From: Prostheceraeus crozeri
Taxonomy: Eukaryota > Platyhelminthes > Polycladida > Euryleptidae
Direction of reading: 5' to 3'
DNA: 64,000 nt
NCBI GenBank assembly: GCA_907163375.1
Contig: CAJQUW010015390.1
Coordinates: 124,001-188,000 of the forward strand
Below, piece by piece: positions 1-11,739 of the stretch (position 1 is its first letter; every line of letters begins with the position of its first letter). The notes under the pieces were generated by a model. The model had not been told where the DNA came from, did no database searches, and was given only the letters and a program-made list of their open reading frames with translations. The position numbers were made by a program, and so were the translations under genes.

Positions 1-397
1 AAATATGTTACAAAGTTTGTTCATATTTGTTTCACCAACATTCGGTCATTCATGACTTCCTTATATTGTAAGAAAGAATACCTCCGGTCGTTCAGGAATG
101 AGCTTATTATGCACACCACCAGTTCAGTCTTCCTTATCCAAGTACAAATATTGAAACATTTTGATATTGGTCATTTTATAAATTCATTTTCACTACAGAA
201 TCAATGAAATGATGACACGATTTCACAACTGAAATAATTTTGTGGAAAAAAACAGAAAGAACTGGGCAGATGCGACAATGCTGATCATGACGGGCAGTGC
301 CCGTCATTGGCAGTTACGGTCATGTACAGAATCATAAACCAGTCAGTTGTAGAAACTATCTCATGACGGGCAGTGCCCGCCAGTGGGGCTCAACAGG
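1..397. mobile_element. piggyBac-like element, right end only
   Basis: The right edge is an abrupt junction at a TTAA (398-401), the target used by piggyBac elements. The inward-reading terminus begins TTAACCTGTTGAGCCCC. A palindromic motif (TGACGGGCAGTGCCCG core) occurs twice, at 285-306 and 361-382, as expected of subterminal repeats. Polymerase coding sequence starts immediately to the right, so the element is inserted in the Polinton PolB gene. The rest lies left of the window and no transposase is visible here. An AT-rich MITE of the same family is the main alternative. Confidence 0.55.
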
Positions 398-401
398 TTA
401 A

Positions 402-1328
402 TTCTAAGAAAACAGAATCGGTATCTGTAAAGTGTAATTTATAGTTCTGACCATAAGCAGGTGCCAAATAATCATATATAAATCTATACATAAATAGTTT
501 AGCTAATTCTAATATAGTAAATCCTATAAAATTAAACTTATCATGTTTTACAATGCTTCTTCTTAGATGTACAGCACACAGATTATCACTAAATCTAGTA
601 GTTCTTTTATATGTTGGTTTCCTTGTTAAATTTTGGAAGCGGTCTTGATTATAAACTATTTCTATGTTCTGCCTGTTACGTACATTTTCTAAAGTCTTTC
701 CATAAAATGCGTTGTTCATTAATTTAAAGAATACGTTGCCAAAATCATCTTTATTTCCCTTAGCTATTTTACGTTTTTCAATATTAAATTCTATATAATT
801 TTTTAACCACTTAGATTTCTTATATACTAATTTTCGGTGTATTTTAGTGAGAATCATTCCATGATCTAAATACCAATCCAACATTCTTCCTTCAACAACA
901 TACTTTTCTTTATTACTTTGTGTTAACATGAGTTTCTTTGTTGGTCTGTATTTTTTAGGTAATATAGACTTTTGATAATCTGTAAAGTCGTCTATATTAG
1001 GTATTTTATTTTCAGGACAGAATGGAAAATATTTTGTTGTATCTTTTATTTCATCAGGGTATCGTAAATCAACTTCATATACGTAACCATATCCATCTTC
1101 AATAGTTCGTTCGTACTTATCATTGGGCGAAGCCTGAGAACCTTCGGTTCGATTACCACTCCATTCCATTTCACCAGTAGGCAATTCTTGTATCATGCAA
1201 GAAGAATATAAGCTATTAAAATCATAATATAACAAATAGCATTCTCTCATAATCTCATCAATTGCATTTTCACGTTCTACTCCTTCTCGTTTCGTTCGAA
1301 AAATTTCTAATATCTTTTCTTTCTCCTC
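402..1328 (-). pseudogene. POLB: Polinton 1 PolB, palm-domain fragment
   Basis: This minus-strand segment encodes the palm part of a family-B, protein-primed DNA polymerase. Visible motifs are the region-A core YYDFNSLYSS, the region-B stretch NNAFYGKTLENVRNR and the region-C signature HFTDTDSVF near the left end. In the family these sit around the catalytic metal site that copies the element's own DNA. The fragment is bounded on the right by the TA-flanked transposon at 1331 and on the left by the piggyBac-like end at 397. The remaining C-terminal part must lie outside the window. Broken by insertions. Confidence 0.85.
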
Positions 1329-1349
1329 TACACTCTAAAAAAAAATCGG

Positions 1350-1690
1350 TGCTCCCAAAAACCAAATTTGGTTTTTCAGCTTGTCCACAGAGGGGAACCA
1401 ATTTCGGTTTTCCGGAAAACCAAAAAAAATTGGTTTTCCAGACATCCAAATCAAGTTGGTTGTCCAGAAAACCAAAACATGACTGAAAAACCAAAAATGG
1501 TTTCTCAACTCAAAACGGCATACTTCATTGAAGAACCCAATTCGGTTTTTCAGGAAATCTAAATTGGTTGCCCGTATTTCATTTCTCTACCTTATTGGGA
1601 ACCTAGTTTGGTTTTTCAGAAAATCTAGTTTGGTTTCCCATCTTTTCCATTATACGATTGAACCCAATTCGGTTATTCAAAAACCTAGCT
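1350..1690. repeat. Left subterminal repeat array of the 6.4-kb transposon
   Basis: About a dozen degenerate copies of a short motif pairing AACCAAATT with GGTTTTYCAG or GGTTTTCCRGAAAACC. Several copies are self-complementary. The same vocabulary recurs at 7500-7705, so the arrays mark both ends of one element and may be transposase binding sites. ORFs crossing the array are repeat artefacts. Confidence 0.8.
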
Positions 1691-2113
1691 ACATTGATTT
1701 TCTATCCCAGTCTAGTATACCGCGCGTACATTAAGAGTATAATTCGTCTATCAAATAATATTGATAACAGTTTTCAATAAACATTCATATAATACATTTG
1801 CTGAATTGTATTAGCTTTCTCATGTAATCGTACATCTTTATCCGTTTTAGTTATCCCAATGGCTGATGAAAATTACGCGTACACGTATTTACTGAGACAT
1901 TACACCATTCAATTTGCTTTTCAGATTTTTAAGAAATATTTAAGCTTATAGCTTTGACCTACACATAAGGTTAGTAGTTACGCATTATGAGTGAATGCAA
2001 AAGTCATTTCTAAGCAATATCGACAGCATTATTTTTTTAACAGAATGGTAGAATACAATCATTCTCTTTGATGATAAAAAAAAACATTTAGGCAATTTAC
2101 AATAGGGTGCAGC

Positions 2114-3631
2114 TCAAAACAAATTTAGGAAATGGGATAATTTTGCAGTTGCAGGGGACAATTTGGTTGGGCGAATGACGAAATTTTCAAGAAGGCTTAA
2201 GAGATTGTTTAGTTTTTTGGGGTAGCAAATGTCAAAAAGAAAGTAAGCGGCCACTATCAACGATACGCCGCTGGATAGGTCTGGCACATTACTGATAACC
2301 ATGCCATCCACGTACAGCTTTAGCTGCTGAGGCATGGGAGGAGATCCCAGTATCGAAATAGTCGGTGTCGGGTTTGTCGGTATCTGAAAGATGTAAAAAT
2401 AATGTTACGGTAAGAGTAATCTACCAGTACAGTACATGGTATTGATGTCAAATGCGGAATATTGATTTTGCACATGCACCTACTTGTATAAAAACGAAGA
2501 TGTTGCTTTCATATACGACTATATGAAAGTCGCTTGATTTTATAATAAAAGACTTCCTGATGTATTGTGTTATGATTGGGAAACGCCTGTTCTATTACTG
2601 TTTAGCGATTGTTGTATAGGAATAGTGTTGTATATTGAATTAGTTGTGTCTTTAAATGATATTCTACAAGTTCTCATTGAAAGAGTGTGTGAACATACGA
2701 TTATCACCCAGTTATCTCCCGAATTAATATCGTTGATATAAGGTCCAAAAACGTATGGTCTGCACATTTATAATCGCATGTGTCAGTTTATCTTACCTTA
2801 TTGAAAACGAACATGAGATCCACTGACTCATTAAATATGAGTGGAAGCATTACCAATCTGATGTTTCGTTTCATATCTGAAAAAAAATGATTCATTGTTA
2901 GTACGAGCTAGTATTCTGATAGAAAGATCTACATACACATGAGTAAACGTCAAATGGAGTCCGTGAATGAAATATCCAAGTGCTGAATTGAATAATATAT
3001 ATTGATCATGAACTTAAGCATATATATGCACAACCATGAACCTCAAAATAATGGTAATGATGATCTGACTTTATAAATAATTATCTCATCAAACATTGTT
3101 AGGATATAATGGTTGACATTTGATAATATTTTTGGTTGACATTTGATAATTTTGAAATATTGAAGTTAAAAATTCATCGTGACTTGCGCGACAAAGATTT
3201 TTACGGACTCCTCTCCTACTTATCTTTAACGTCACTGTAACCTCAGAAGGCGTAGGACAACGAAGGCCAGTCAAGTTTTTAAGAATTTAATTTCCAGTCC
3301 GTAAAATCCTTCATTGAGAGAATCCTAAAAACGACTGAAATTAGTACGAGCACGAGTACGAGGAGGTTCATTTCATGAACTCACAATTGAATTATTATGA
3401 AGTATAATCCTATTTCAATTTTTCCATTATTGATAACATTAAAAAAGTAAAACACTGACCTTCAGTTTGTTCGATATCTGAGGGAATCTTGCTCATATAT
3501 TCCTCAAACTGACGCTGTAAAGGTCTCTTCAGTTCAATCAATTCCACCACTTTATGCTGCATCTTCTGTAGTATCAATGAAACTTTTGCGTCGATATCTA
3601 CGCCGGTTATTGACTTAGCAGCAGCGAGAAA
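2114..3631 (-). CDS. Spliced gene fragment of an uncharacterised animal family, three exons
   Basis: Three minus-strand exons have consensus acceptor and donor sites: 3460-3631, 2797-2876 and 2114-2383 (the last ends at a stop). The phases agree: exon one leaves one base, exon two uses it and ends in phase 0, exon three opens in phase 0. The encoded text includes SNVPDLSSGVSLIVAAYF followed by YPKKLNNLLSLLENFV. From memory it resembles the C-terminal part of large uncharacterised proteins, often repeated in fish genomes, with an LPDLPTAFA..YPKEL motif; function unknown. The 5' exons are not identified. The gene lies wholly within the 6.4-kb transposon, so it is either that element's own gene or a captured host fragment. 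Confidence 0.5.
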
Positions 3632-6600
3632 CTGTAAAAAATAATACGGGAAATATACATCCAACATCATTGAAATGATAGAACAGAGCATAACATAAAA
3701 CTTAATCTTATTTTAAGATTTCTCATATACAGAATGTTTACATAACATGCACATTCATTTTGATGTGTACATTTACTTGAGCATGAATTGTTCATTGTCT
3801 GATTTAATTCTACACTTAGTCACTATCATTCTAAGAAATTTCCTAAATATACTGTCAAATTAGTCTAACTCTTTTGTATTCAAAGCAGATAATGATATAG
3901 TAATTCGAAAATTACTATTGATTTATTTCATACTTATTTACTCTAATTAAATGGTTTCTCATTAGCTCTTATTACTCTAATCCCATGATATTAAATCATT
4001 TGATTTTAAATTATCATAATGTCTGTACTGTGTCTGTAAATATGTCTGTACACGACATACTACACCATGTTATAAAAGACCATCCTGGAAAAAAGAAAAG
4101 ACAGTGTGTATCTTTCATATCAATTTTCAAGGGATGGCAAGGCTTCGACAAACTTCTATCAGATTACAAAGTAAGCTTATTATTTCGTACGCCTATTTTG
4201 TCTCATTACAAGTTGTCCTAAAACCTTGTCATTTTGAATAATACAGTTAAACATTTGTAGGTCAAAAAACACCAGAATCTCTTACTTAGTCTTACTAGTC
4301 AATATTGTTAATAAACTATCAGCAGTCTTTGCTCTTGCGAGGACTGAAAGCGTCTTATACAAAGCTCAATTCAGAAACTGTTAACTCAACTCTTAACTTA
4401 CAATCATTTGCTATCATTTGCATGATAGGCATAGTAACAATTCAACAAGAATGCGATTTAGTGCCACTATCTGCAGTACTATAGAACTTACGACCAATGT
4501 TTAGTTTTCAAAATCAGACAGAAAGCAGTCACTGCTAAATTCTGAGCGTCATAGCGAGCTGATATGAGCGAAAGGCCGTTGCGTAGCTCTAGCTCAAAAA
4601 ATACGCGACTCATCTTTCTGTCTTTTCATCCAACGAAAACCATTGAATGACAGTCATAAGTCCGAAAAAGCTAGGTTTAAGTCAGCTAATAATAACAGAC
4701 TGCAGAACAATATCACGCTTTTTAAAAATTGATCCTGGAGACAAAGACTGAAAAGTTAGTTATGCAGAGCTATCAGCTACTGTAGATGTATGTGGTCTAA
4801 AACAACTTACAAGTGTATTATACTTAGGCCAAAATATCAATTAATTACAATTTAAATAACTATATCAAACTATAATGTCATTATAACATCGTTGATAAAG
4901 CAGGAGAAGAAAATTGGCGTAAGTTTGCCTGCTTTATCTTCATTGTTGCGAATGAAGAATCAAAACGGCAACAATCGTTTAATAAAATTTAAAAAAACGA
5001 ATTGGTTAGTTAATAATTGTTTTAATAATCGTTCTACAGCGTCGGCGACGGTTTCCAGTTATATACTCGCTATCATCCAACAAACGAATTTCCGAAATAA
5101 TCCTGTTAACTTAGAAGTTTGTCCGTTATCAGCGATATACTAGTAAAAATAGAATGTGAACGATCAGTTCTTATTCAGATATCCAGTAGGCAAGGGAGCT
5201 TATCAAGAAACAATCATGAACAATTTTCAACAAATTTGAAGTATTTGGCATAAATTTGTCTGAATTCTTGAAAGACTTAACATTTTTTGGGAATAGAATG
5301 TGGAATACAGTGATAAAAATTTGAGCAATAGTAACCATCTGGCAACCCAGGGAATAATCATAACTAGATAATATGCATACGGGCTATAAATAAATTTAGC
5401 TAAAAATGGCTTCAAGCAAAACTGCACGGATTTGTTTGATAAAATGTTTACCATTATCTCGACCTATAAAAACCGTCTTAACTGTCTTATCATGCTGCTA
5501 TGCCAATTCAAATATAACTAGAATTAATTTGTTGTACGGCCATAAACCCCACGTTGATTTGGCCGGTTTCAGAGATCAGCTCATTGGTATCAAGCAAAAT
5601 TGTATGATTTATATTCTTGTGCATTTACAAACGTATGACCTTAGATCTTATATTCAACACGTAATCAACATAAAATTGATTAGAATCGTACGTTAATGAG
5701 ATGATCTACCTACAAGTTTGTAAGCCACCGGTATAAATAAGGTATCTAAGAATGTAAGCATATACTGTATCTAAGTTATCATGGTCTACTTGATGGAATG
5801 TCTACTAACATGGAATGCCCAATAATACCTGTAACTCTTTAATGATTATCACATTTGACTCGCTAGACAGACCTTAATTACATGTATATCAGTTATTCAA
5901 AATATCTATTGCAAAATACTGTATTGTTTTGATCGCATCTATTTTGAAATAAATATGAGAAAGTCCAAAACTTAAGATAACACGCTCCGGAACGATAACG
6001 ACTGATTTACAATATAAATTCAGAAAATTTCCTAACTTAACTCTTAACTTTCAAAATTTCAAAAATTGCTAACATATAACAACATCTAATTTATTATTCT
6101 GATGATAGAATCATTCCGTAAATCTAGGCTAATCTTTGGTAACTCTTCACAAGAATTCAGTGAATCTCAAAATGATGCACCACTGATAACAAGCAATTTG
6201 ATTAAATTGTTAATTTTGATATGATGTAATTTTCTATGTAAAAGTATTGAAATAATAAAGTATACTCTTCTGTAAAATAATTTTATGTCTGTACGACGAT
6301 AAGAAGATAGAAACACTGTAATAATCCGCAAATGTACACGACAACACTTTCAGCGGAGACCAGCTGTGAATGAAATAAAAGTGAAAATGAAACTTACCTC
6401 TCGTACGGCATGGGGAATACGACGTCATTTCATTGTAGATCCTGGAACAATCTTCACTGATAGAAACTAGTGATTGAGTTGCAACGTATTTAGAACTTTG
6501 TAAGTAATTGAAATAGTTTGTACATTTTTTGATGTAAAAACTAATTTCAATTGTTGTTTTCTTCAAATTCAAAACGGATGACGTCATTCCTCCCCAACTG

Positions 6601-7499
6601 AACTGGGAAATATTTCCCTCAAAGTTCAAGGGTCAGGGAAGAAGAAGTTCAGCAGGCCACATGTGTTTCTCAATGCGAGCGGCGAGTGATGTTATTTCCC
6701 AGTCTGAATACAGTATATGTCATGATGTTTCCGCACAGCATGTTGTCCACATGATTCATTCATGATTCTTATCCAAGGATGTGTGGAGTTCAATCAGTGC
6801 TTATAATCGCTGTTACTCTCGCCGAACTTAGTATTTCACCTGTGCGGTGCCATTAGATGATGTAATGTTCTTTTCTTTCCTCGAGTTCTTATCTCATTCT
6901 CATCCGTTTCTTACTCCTGTGGGTTTCCAACTTGTTTAATTTATAGAATGAAATAATATGAAGTAGCAAGTACTAACACTAGACAGTGTCCAACAGCTTC
7001 TGATGCTGTCTGTTATTATTATTGTCTATTATTGCCGTATTTTCCACACAGAAGCCCACGGACTTTTACTTGGCACTACCTAAATCACAATTTAAGTTAT
7101 TAATTTAATACAATTTTATTTCATCAATTAATGTATGCAATTGAAATACAATTTGCCCAATTAGGCTAACCCCAATTATCTACATAGTATACAAACTTGT
7201 GTATCGTTGGTTAAAATTCTATTTGAGGAAAATTAAGCTAATATCCTACAACAAAACGTGAACCAGTCATGAAATCTATTGAAATTTAATGTAAAATCTT
7301 AATTATAGAACAATAAATGAACAGGTCATTCGATACACTAGATCATTGAGATGTTTCAGAACATGATAATCAACACATAATTTAGTGACAACAATATAAT
7401 AAGACACTGATCATTTTTCAGATCAGTGCGGTTTGAAATTAGTAAAATCACTCTTGCTGCATTCTAGCTTTTATGGGAAGAATTGTCAGTTTTGGACGT
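3632..7499. other. Interior of the 6.4-kb transposon without recognised gene
   Basis: AT-rich sequence with only short ORFs of random appearance on both strands. A possible minus-strand upstream exon ends with a GTAAGT-type donor near 6397 (following MTSYSPCRTRG in one frame), but it cannot be tied to the exons at 2114-3631. No RNA gene, terminal repeat or conserved domain seen. Confidence 0.5.
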
Positions 7500-7705
7500 T
7501 TAGAAAACCAAATCGGTTTTCCAGAAAACCAATTGGCTTCCTTAAAAACTAATTTGGTTTTCCAGAAAACCAATTGACTTCCTTAAAAACCAATTTGGTT
7601 TTGTAGAAAACCAATTGACTTTCCCAAAAACCAATTTGGTTTTCCAGAAAACCTTTTGGTTTTCCAGAAATCCACCTGGTTTTCTGGAAAACCAATTGAA
7701 AACCA
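7500..7705. repeat. Right subterminal repeat array of the 6.4-kb transposon
   Basis: Tandem, partly palindromic copies of AATTTGGTTTTCCAGAAAAC and close variants, about seven in 200 bp, ending directly at the right terminal inverted repeat. They are more homogeneous than the left array. Confidence 0.8.
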
Positions 7706-7720
7706 ATTTTTTTTAGAGTG

Positions 7721-8848
7721 TAGTGACAAAGGTTTCATTATTCCATATTCTTGTGGGTTTACTTTCTTGTTATAACATTTAACATATCTATTACCTAAAA
7801 CTGATGAAACGCCACCTCTAATTCCAGATTCAAAGAATAATAATTTATCGTAAGAGCTTTCTTTATAGTATTTAAGTTTAATATCAGTAAATTTCATGTT
7901 AAACCTGGTGTAGAATAACAATAACATGGATCTATTCCGTAATATTCTAAACACATATCACGAAAGTTTTCAAATAGATCAGCTAGTATTAATACATCTA
8001 TCTGAAGATATTTCATTGTATAATCATACATTGTTCTACAATTTAACTCTTTTCAATTCTTTTCAGCTTCTGCATAATCTTCTTCAGACAGTTGTGATTG
8101 TTTTAATGTTGTTTTAAATTTGTCACGTGAAGGAAGTCGTTGTTCTTGCATTATTTCATTTATTCTAGCGATATCTCCAGTTAAATATTCATATGGAAAT
8201 ATTCCTTTAAGAGGCTTTAAGTTACATTTACTTAATATTTTACATTGTTCAGGTTTCAATGTTTTTCCCATAACCTCTCATGAATAAGGAGTAAAAAATC
8301 TAAATGCATCTAATATTCTAATACAACCAAATTGCATTGAAAAGTATTCTTCTTCTGTTTTACACAGTATGTTTGTTCTTAATTGCTGTAATGTTTCAGA
8401 TGAGAATAAATCGTTTATTATTAAATGGAAATCATACTTAGAACCATTGTAGAAATATAAAGGAACAAAGTTATATCTAAATTTATTTGCATTAAGATTA
8501 CAAAAATTATGTGCCGCACCTCTATATAATCCATTTAGATGATCATGATCTTTTACTTTATAAGTTGTAAATTCTTTACCACAGTAATAACAATTGTTTT
8601 CATTATTAAATTGCACTAATTGTTCAGACGTTAATGGAAGCATTGGTTTATTTGTTTTAAGCAATTGTGAAAACGTCCTTGTAATTCTTCTATTGTGTTA
8701 ACAAACTTTATAGCACTGTCTTCACCATAGTACTGATAATATTCTGATTTAAATAATTCGGGGTAATTTGAATGAATGTACATTCCCCAACATAATGGTT
8801 TTTGCTGAAACAAATGCTTGCTAGTACTTTGTTCTGTAATTTTGACAT
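7721..8848 (-). pseudogene. POLB: Polinton 1 PolB, middle fragment
   Basis: Minus-strand pieces of the polymerase centre. A zinc/endonuclease-VII-like insertion typical of Polinton PolB is visible (CYYCGKEF, then KDHDHLNGLYRGAAH, then CN). The Exo II region follows (YNGSKYDFHLIINDL), then the segment leading into the palm (FESGIRGGVSSVLGNRYVK). The piece lies between the mariner (right) and the 6.4-kb transposon (left). Decayed, with a few breaks. Confidence 0.8.
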
Positions 8849-8850
8849 TA

Positions 8851-10152
8851 TGAGGGGTGATTGAAAAGTTCGAGGCCCGATATAGAAAAAAGCATATTTC
8901 GCATACGATACATATTTATTTTTCGACATAATCGCCCCTACAATCAAACGCACTTAGCCCAACGGTGCTGCAATGCGCGGATCCCTTGCTCATAGAAGTG
9001 TGAGTCTTTGGAGTCCAGATACTCCTCAACGGCCTCCATGACGTCACTGTTGGATGCGAAGTGCTGACCACTGAGCTCCAATTTCATTTTTGGGAAGAGA
9101 TGAAAGTCCGATGGTGCCAGATCAGGAGAATAGGGTGGATGGGAAATGATGTCAAACCCACAACCTTGGATGGCAGACATGGCGGTAGCGGAGGTGTGAG
9201 CAAGCGCATTGTCTTGATGGAAGAGCACGCCTTTCGTGAGCTTCCCTCTCCGCTTGATCTTGATCTGCACTCGTAACTTCTGCAACAAATGAGCAGTAAT
9301 TGTCCGACCAGTCTCTAGGAAGTCCAACAACAAAACTCCCTTCGAATCCCAAAAAATGGAGGCCATGACCTTTCCCGCGGACCTGGTGACCTTGGCTTTC
9401 CGCGGAGTTGGTGATCCAGGGTGCTTCCATTGTATCGATTGTTCTCTCGACTCTGGCTGATAGTGGTGAACCCAAGTCTCATCCATTGTAATGAACCGGT
9501 CCATGAAATCTTCAGGATCTCTTGCGAACTTCGCCAGGTTGACCCTTGAGATGAGAAGCGCGCTCGTTTGTTCTCTGGTGTGAGCGGTCGTGGCACCCAT
9601 CGAGCGGAAACTTTGTTCATGCCAAGTTCATGATGGATGATGTTATGGACACGCTCTTGTGAAATCTTCAGTTCGAAGACAATCTTTCGCTCGGTTGTAC
9701 GGCGATCATCAAGAATAATCTTTTGAACATAATCGATCACATCTTCTGTGCTCACTGTCACTGGTCTTCCACAACAGGGATCATCTTCCAAGCTCTCTCT
9801 TCCTTGCTTGAATTCTGAAGCCCACTTCTTGACTGTGGTGTAGGACGGAGCCTTCTCACCAAGTGTTCCAACCATATCATCATGAATCTCCTTTGGTGTG
9901 AGTCCTTTCAAGCCGAGATAACGAATGACAGTTCGATTTGAAACGTGATCCCTCTTACGCAACACTTATCTGACTAACTGACTGATAAGTTAGTAACTGA
10001 AGTTAAGTAGCTGTGGTTTACCAACAGTTCACCGGATCGACTGATCACTCGTCATGCGCCGTCAGCACATTCCATTGTATCAATCCACATGTGCATAATG
10101 GCCTGGCTTTAAGCTTTCTATGTCAAGCCGCGAACTTATCAATCATCCCTCG
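8851..10152. mobile_element. mariner transposon inserted in PolB
   Basis: The ends are inverted and near-identical: TGAGGGGTGATTGAAAAGTT at the left against the complement of AACTTATCAATCATCCCTCG at the right. The insertion lies between TA dinucleotides (8849-8850 and 10153-10154), the mariner target. Length 1302 bp is standard for mariner. The transposase is on the minus strand. PolB sequence flanks it on both sides. Confidence 0.93.
8944..9965 (-). pseudogene. mariner transposase, frameshifted
   Basis: The N-terminal half (from 9965) has the paired helix-turn-helix DNA-binding region ending in GRPVTVSTED. The C-terminal half (to 8944) has the DDD catalytic core: TMDETWVHHYQPE, FHQDNALAHT, and PPYSPDLAPSDFHLFPKMK, giving the D-D34D signature of mariner. 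The two halves are in different frames. The shift falls around 9540-9600, where frame 1 leaves the text after PLTPENKRARF and frame 2 carries on with TREQTSALL. Combined length about 340 aa matches the family (about 345). The transposase cuts and pastes the element at TA sites; this copy is inactive as read. Confidence 0.92.
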
Positions 10153-10154
10153 TA

Positions 10155-10420
10155 TATGCTTCAAAATCGCAATATATTGTAAAGGGTACTTTATTTTTGA
10201 AATACCATTTATTGTATTCTAAATAATCTTCTCTTGGAAACGTATTTCTGACTGCTTTATTCTGTTGAAAATTCTCCAAATATCTATTCATTTCTTCTTC
10301 AGTTCTAAAGCTCGTCATACATTGGAGACGGGGGTAATTAGTATGATCTGAAGTTTTTGTAAATATAGAAATACCTTTACACAATATGTAATGATCTTGA
10401 TAATATAGTATATTTGCTTG
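10155..10420 (-). pseudogene. POLB: Polinton 1 PolB, exonuclease-domain start
   Basis: The minus-strand translation runs into VPFTIYCDFEAYTRDD, the Exo I motif (DFE) of proofreading family-B polymerases. It is preceded by a stretch rich in aromatic and charged residues (FPREDYLEYNKWYFKNK) that normally lies just before Exo I in Polinton polymerases. The mariner cuts the gene just after this motif. The N-terminal module is next to it at 10427-11305. Confidence 0.8.
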
Positions 10421-10426
10421 TGCTGG

Positions 10427-11305
10427 TTACATTAACATCTGTAACTGTTGTTGATATTGCTGTTCTGACATATGTAATTGTTGTTGATATTGCTGTTCTG
10501 ACATCTGTAACTGCTGTTGATATCCAGAAGGAAAACCGCGTCCTTTATAATTATTATGATTAACCATCATGGGTGTTAATGTTTTTATAATTTCATATTT
10601 TTCACTACATATTACAACGTCTTGGTAAATAATATTATGGTGTATATAATTACCGCGTTCATTATATTGCATTTCTGTTCGGCATAAACTTTTATTAGCT
10701 AAATAAAATTCTTTTACGCTTGCATAGACAGTGTCATTAACTTTAACATCTCCAGTATATAAGGGAGTAATATTACCAATAGAAATATACTTCACATTTA
10801 ATTCAAACACATTTACTTCTATTATATGTTTGTTCTTTTTATGAAACTTTGTTAGCTTATTATAATCATATGGAAATTCATCTAATCCATCAGAAAGATC
10901 AAATTCATTTATGTATTCTTCTTTTTTGTAATGACTTAGTCTTTCTTTGTGATATCGTGCAGGATGTAAATGTGCTATAACACTCCACAGATAACAATAG
11001 TTGTCGTCGTTTTGTACGTTAACTATTTGTGGTGAACTGAAAGGCAGGGGTATGTAACTACCTCCAGTATTATTTTTATATTTGTCAATTACTATTTTCT
11101 TGGATAGTATTGCAACAAATCTCCAACCAGACTCACGCAACTGAGCTTCAGTTATAGCATCTTTTAATCTATTTATCATTATTTCAAATATAGGTTGTAT
11201 ATCATTTACATTTAAGATTACTTGAGTTTTACTAAAATGGCCTTGTACTATTTCTTCAATATTTCCATCAGGTCCAGTCTTTGTGTAACGTACTTTTACA
11301 TTCAT
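10427..11305 (-). pseudogene. POLB: Polinton 1 PolB N-terminal module with Gln-rich repeats
   Basis: About 290 codons. Residues 1-75 resemble the small N-terminal domain of Polinton PolB (ESGWRFVAILSKKIVI). Next comes the hallmark GGSYIPLP and INVQNDDNKCFLWSV-like stretch, here VNVQNDDNYCYLWSVIAHLH. The C-terminal end has an 11-residue repeat (SEQQYQQQLHM) in about three copies. The exonuclease domain follows immediately downstream, so this is the front of the polymerase rather than a separate enzyme. The role of the module is not known to me. Confidence 0.75.
10437..10523. repeat. 33-bp tandem repeat in PolB N-terminal region
   Basis: Between two and three copies of a 33-bp unit (TGTTGTTGATATTGCTGTTC core), encoding QQYQQQL-type repeats on the minus strand. 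Unit length is a multiple of three, so expansion keeps the frame. Confidence 0.85.
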
Positions 11306-11682
11306 ATAACATTTGAAAGATTTTCTAAATATATTATAAAAGTTATATAGAATATCATAGAAAGTTTCATCGGTTTCGACAGATTCATCATACTCATCAT
11401 GTTCATCATTAAATAAAACCTTACATCTACTTCAGGTTCATCTATTACACTAAAAACTTTTTTATATTCTGAATGTGAATAATCATCAAATACTCTTTTA
11501 ATTTCTATATCAGTACGTAATGTTTTTAGATAGTTTATATATTCATTCATTCTCGTTATATTACTTGTATCATGTCGTTCTACATTCTGTAAATGCATAC
11601 GACTCTTTAAATGAGATTTGTAACCTCGAGGCGTCTGTAACTGTTTGTTACACAAGGTACAATATAGGTTACCATCTTCCAT
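11302..11682 (-). CDS. C2H2 zinc-finger ORF of Polinton 1
   Basis: A 126-aa ORF starting with a single C2H2 finger of the U1/matrin spacing: CTLCNKQLQTPRGYKSHLKS then H. The rest is acidic and unremarkable. Its stop overlaps the start of the PolB N-terminal ORF by four bases, so it is either a separate upstream gene or the extreme N-terminus of the polymerase; Polinton polymerases can carry zinc fingers there. Likely nucleic-acid binding. Fossil context; the ORF itself is open. Confidence 0.55.
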   Translation of the reverse strand: MEDGNLYCTLCNKQLQTPRGYKSHLKSRMHLQNVERHDTSNITRMNEYINYLKTLRTDIEIKRVFDDYSHSEYKKVFSVIDEPEVDVRFYLMMNMMSMMNLSKPMKLSMIFYITFIIYLENLSNVI

Positions 11683-11739
11683 TTTACCTTTTTTAATAAA
11701 AAAATTATGTTTTACTTTTTAATAAAAAAATTTATGTTT

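Larger units (their letters stand above)
1331..7720. mobile_element. 6.4-kb DNA transposon with TA target duplication, inserted in PolB
   Basis: The ends are inverted: CACTCTAAAAAAAA at 1331 and its complement TTTTTTTTAGAGTG ending at 7720. TA is duplicated at 1329-1330 and 7721-7722. Polymerase coding sequence lies on both outer sides. Both subterminal regions are dense arrays of short, partly palindromic GGTTTTCC/GGAAAACC-type repeats. No transposase is recognised inside; instead a spliced minus-strand gene (2114-3631) is carried. Class II family unassigned: the TA duplication fits Tc1/mariner-related or IS3EU-like groups. It could be a non-autonomous element that picked up host sequence. 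Confidence 0.75.

Noticed and set aside
1262-1562. ORFs crossing the left subterminal array on both strands
   Set aside because: Translations of a short palindromic repeat; the junction with PolB is artificial.
5406-5696. 96-aa plus-strand ORF in the 6.4-kb transposon
   Set aside because: No domain, no splice or promoter context, composition as expected of AT-rich random sequence.
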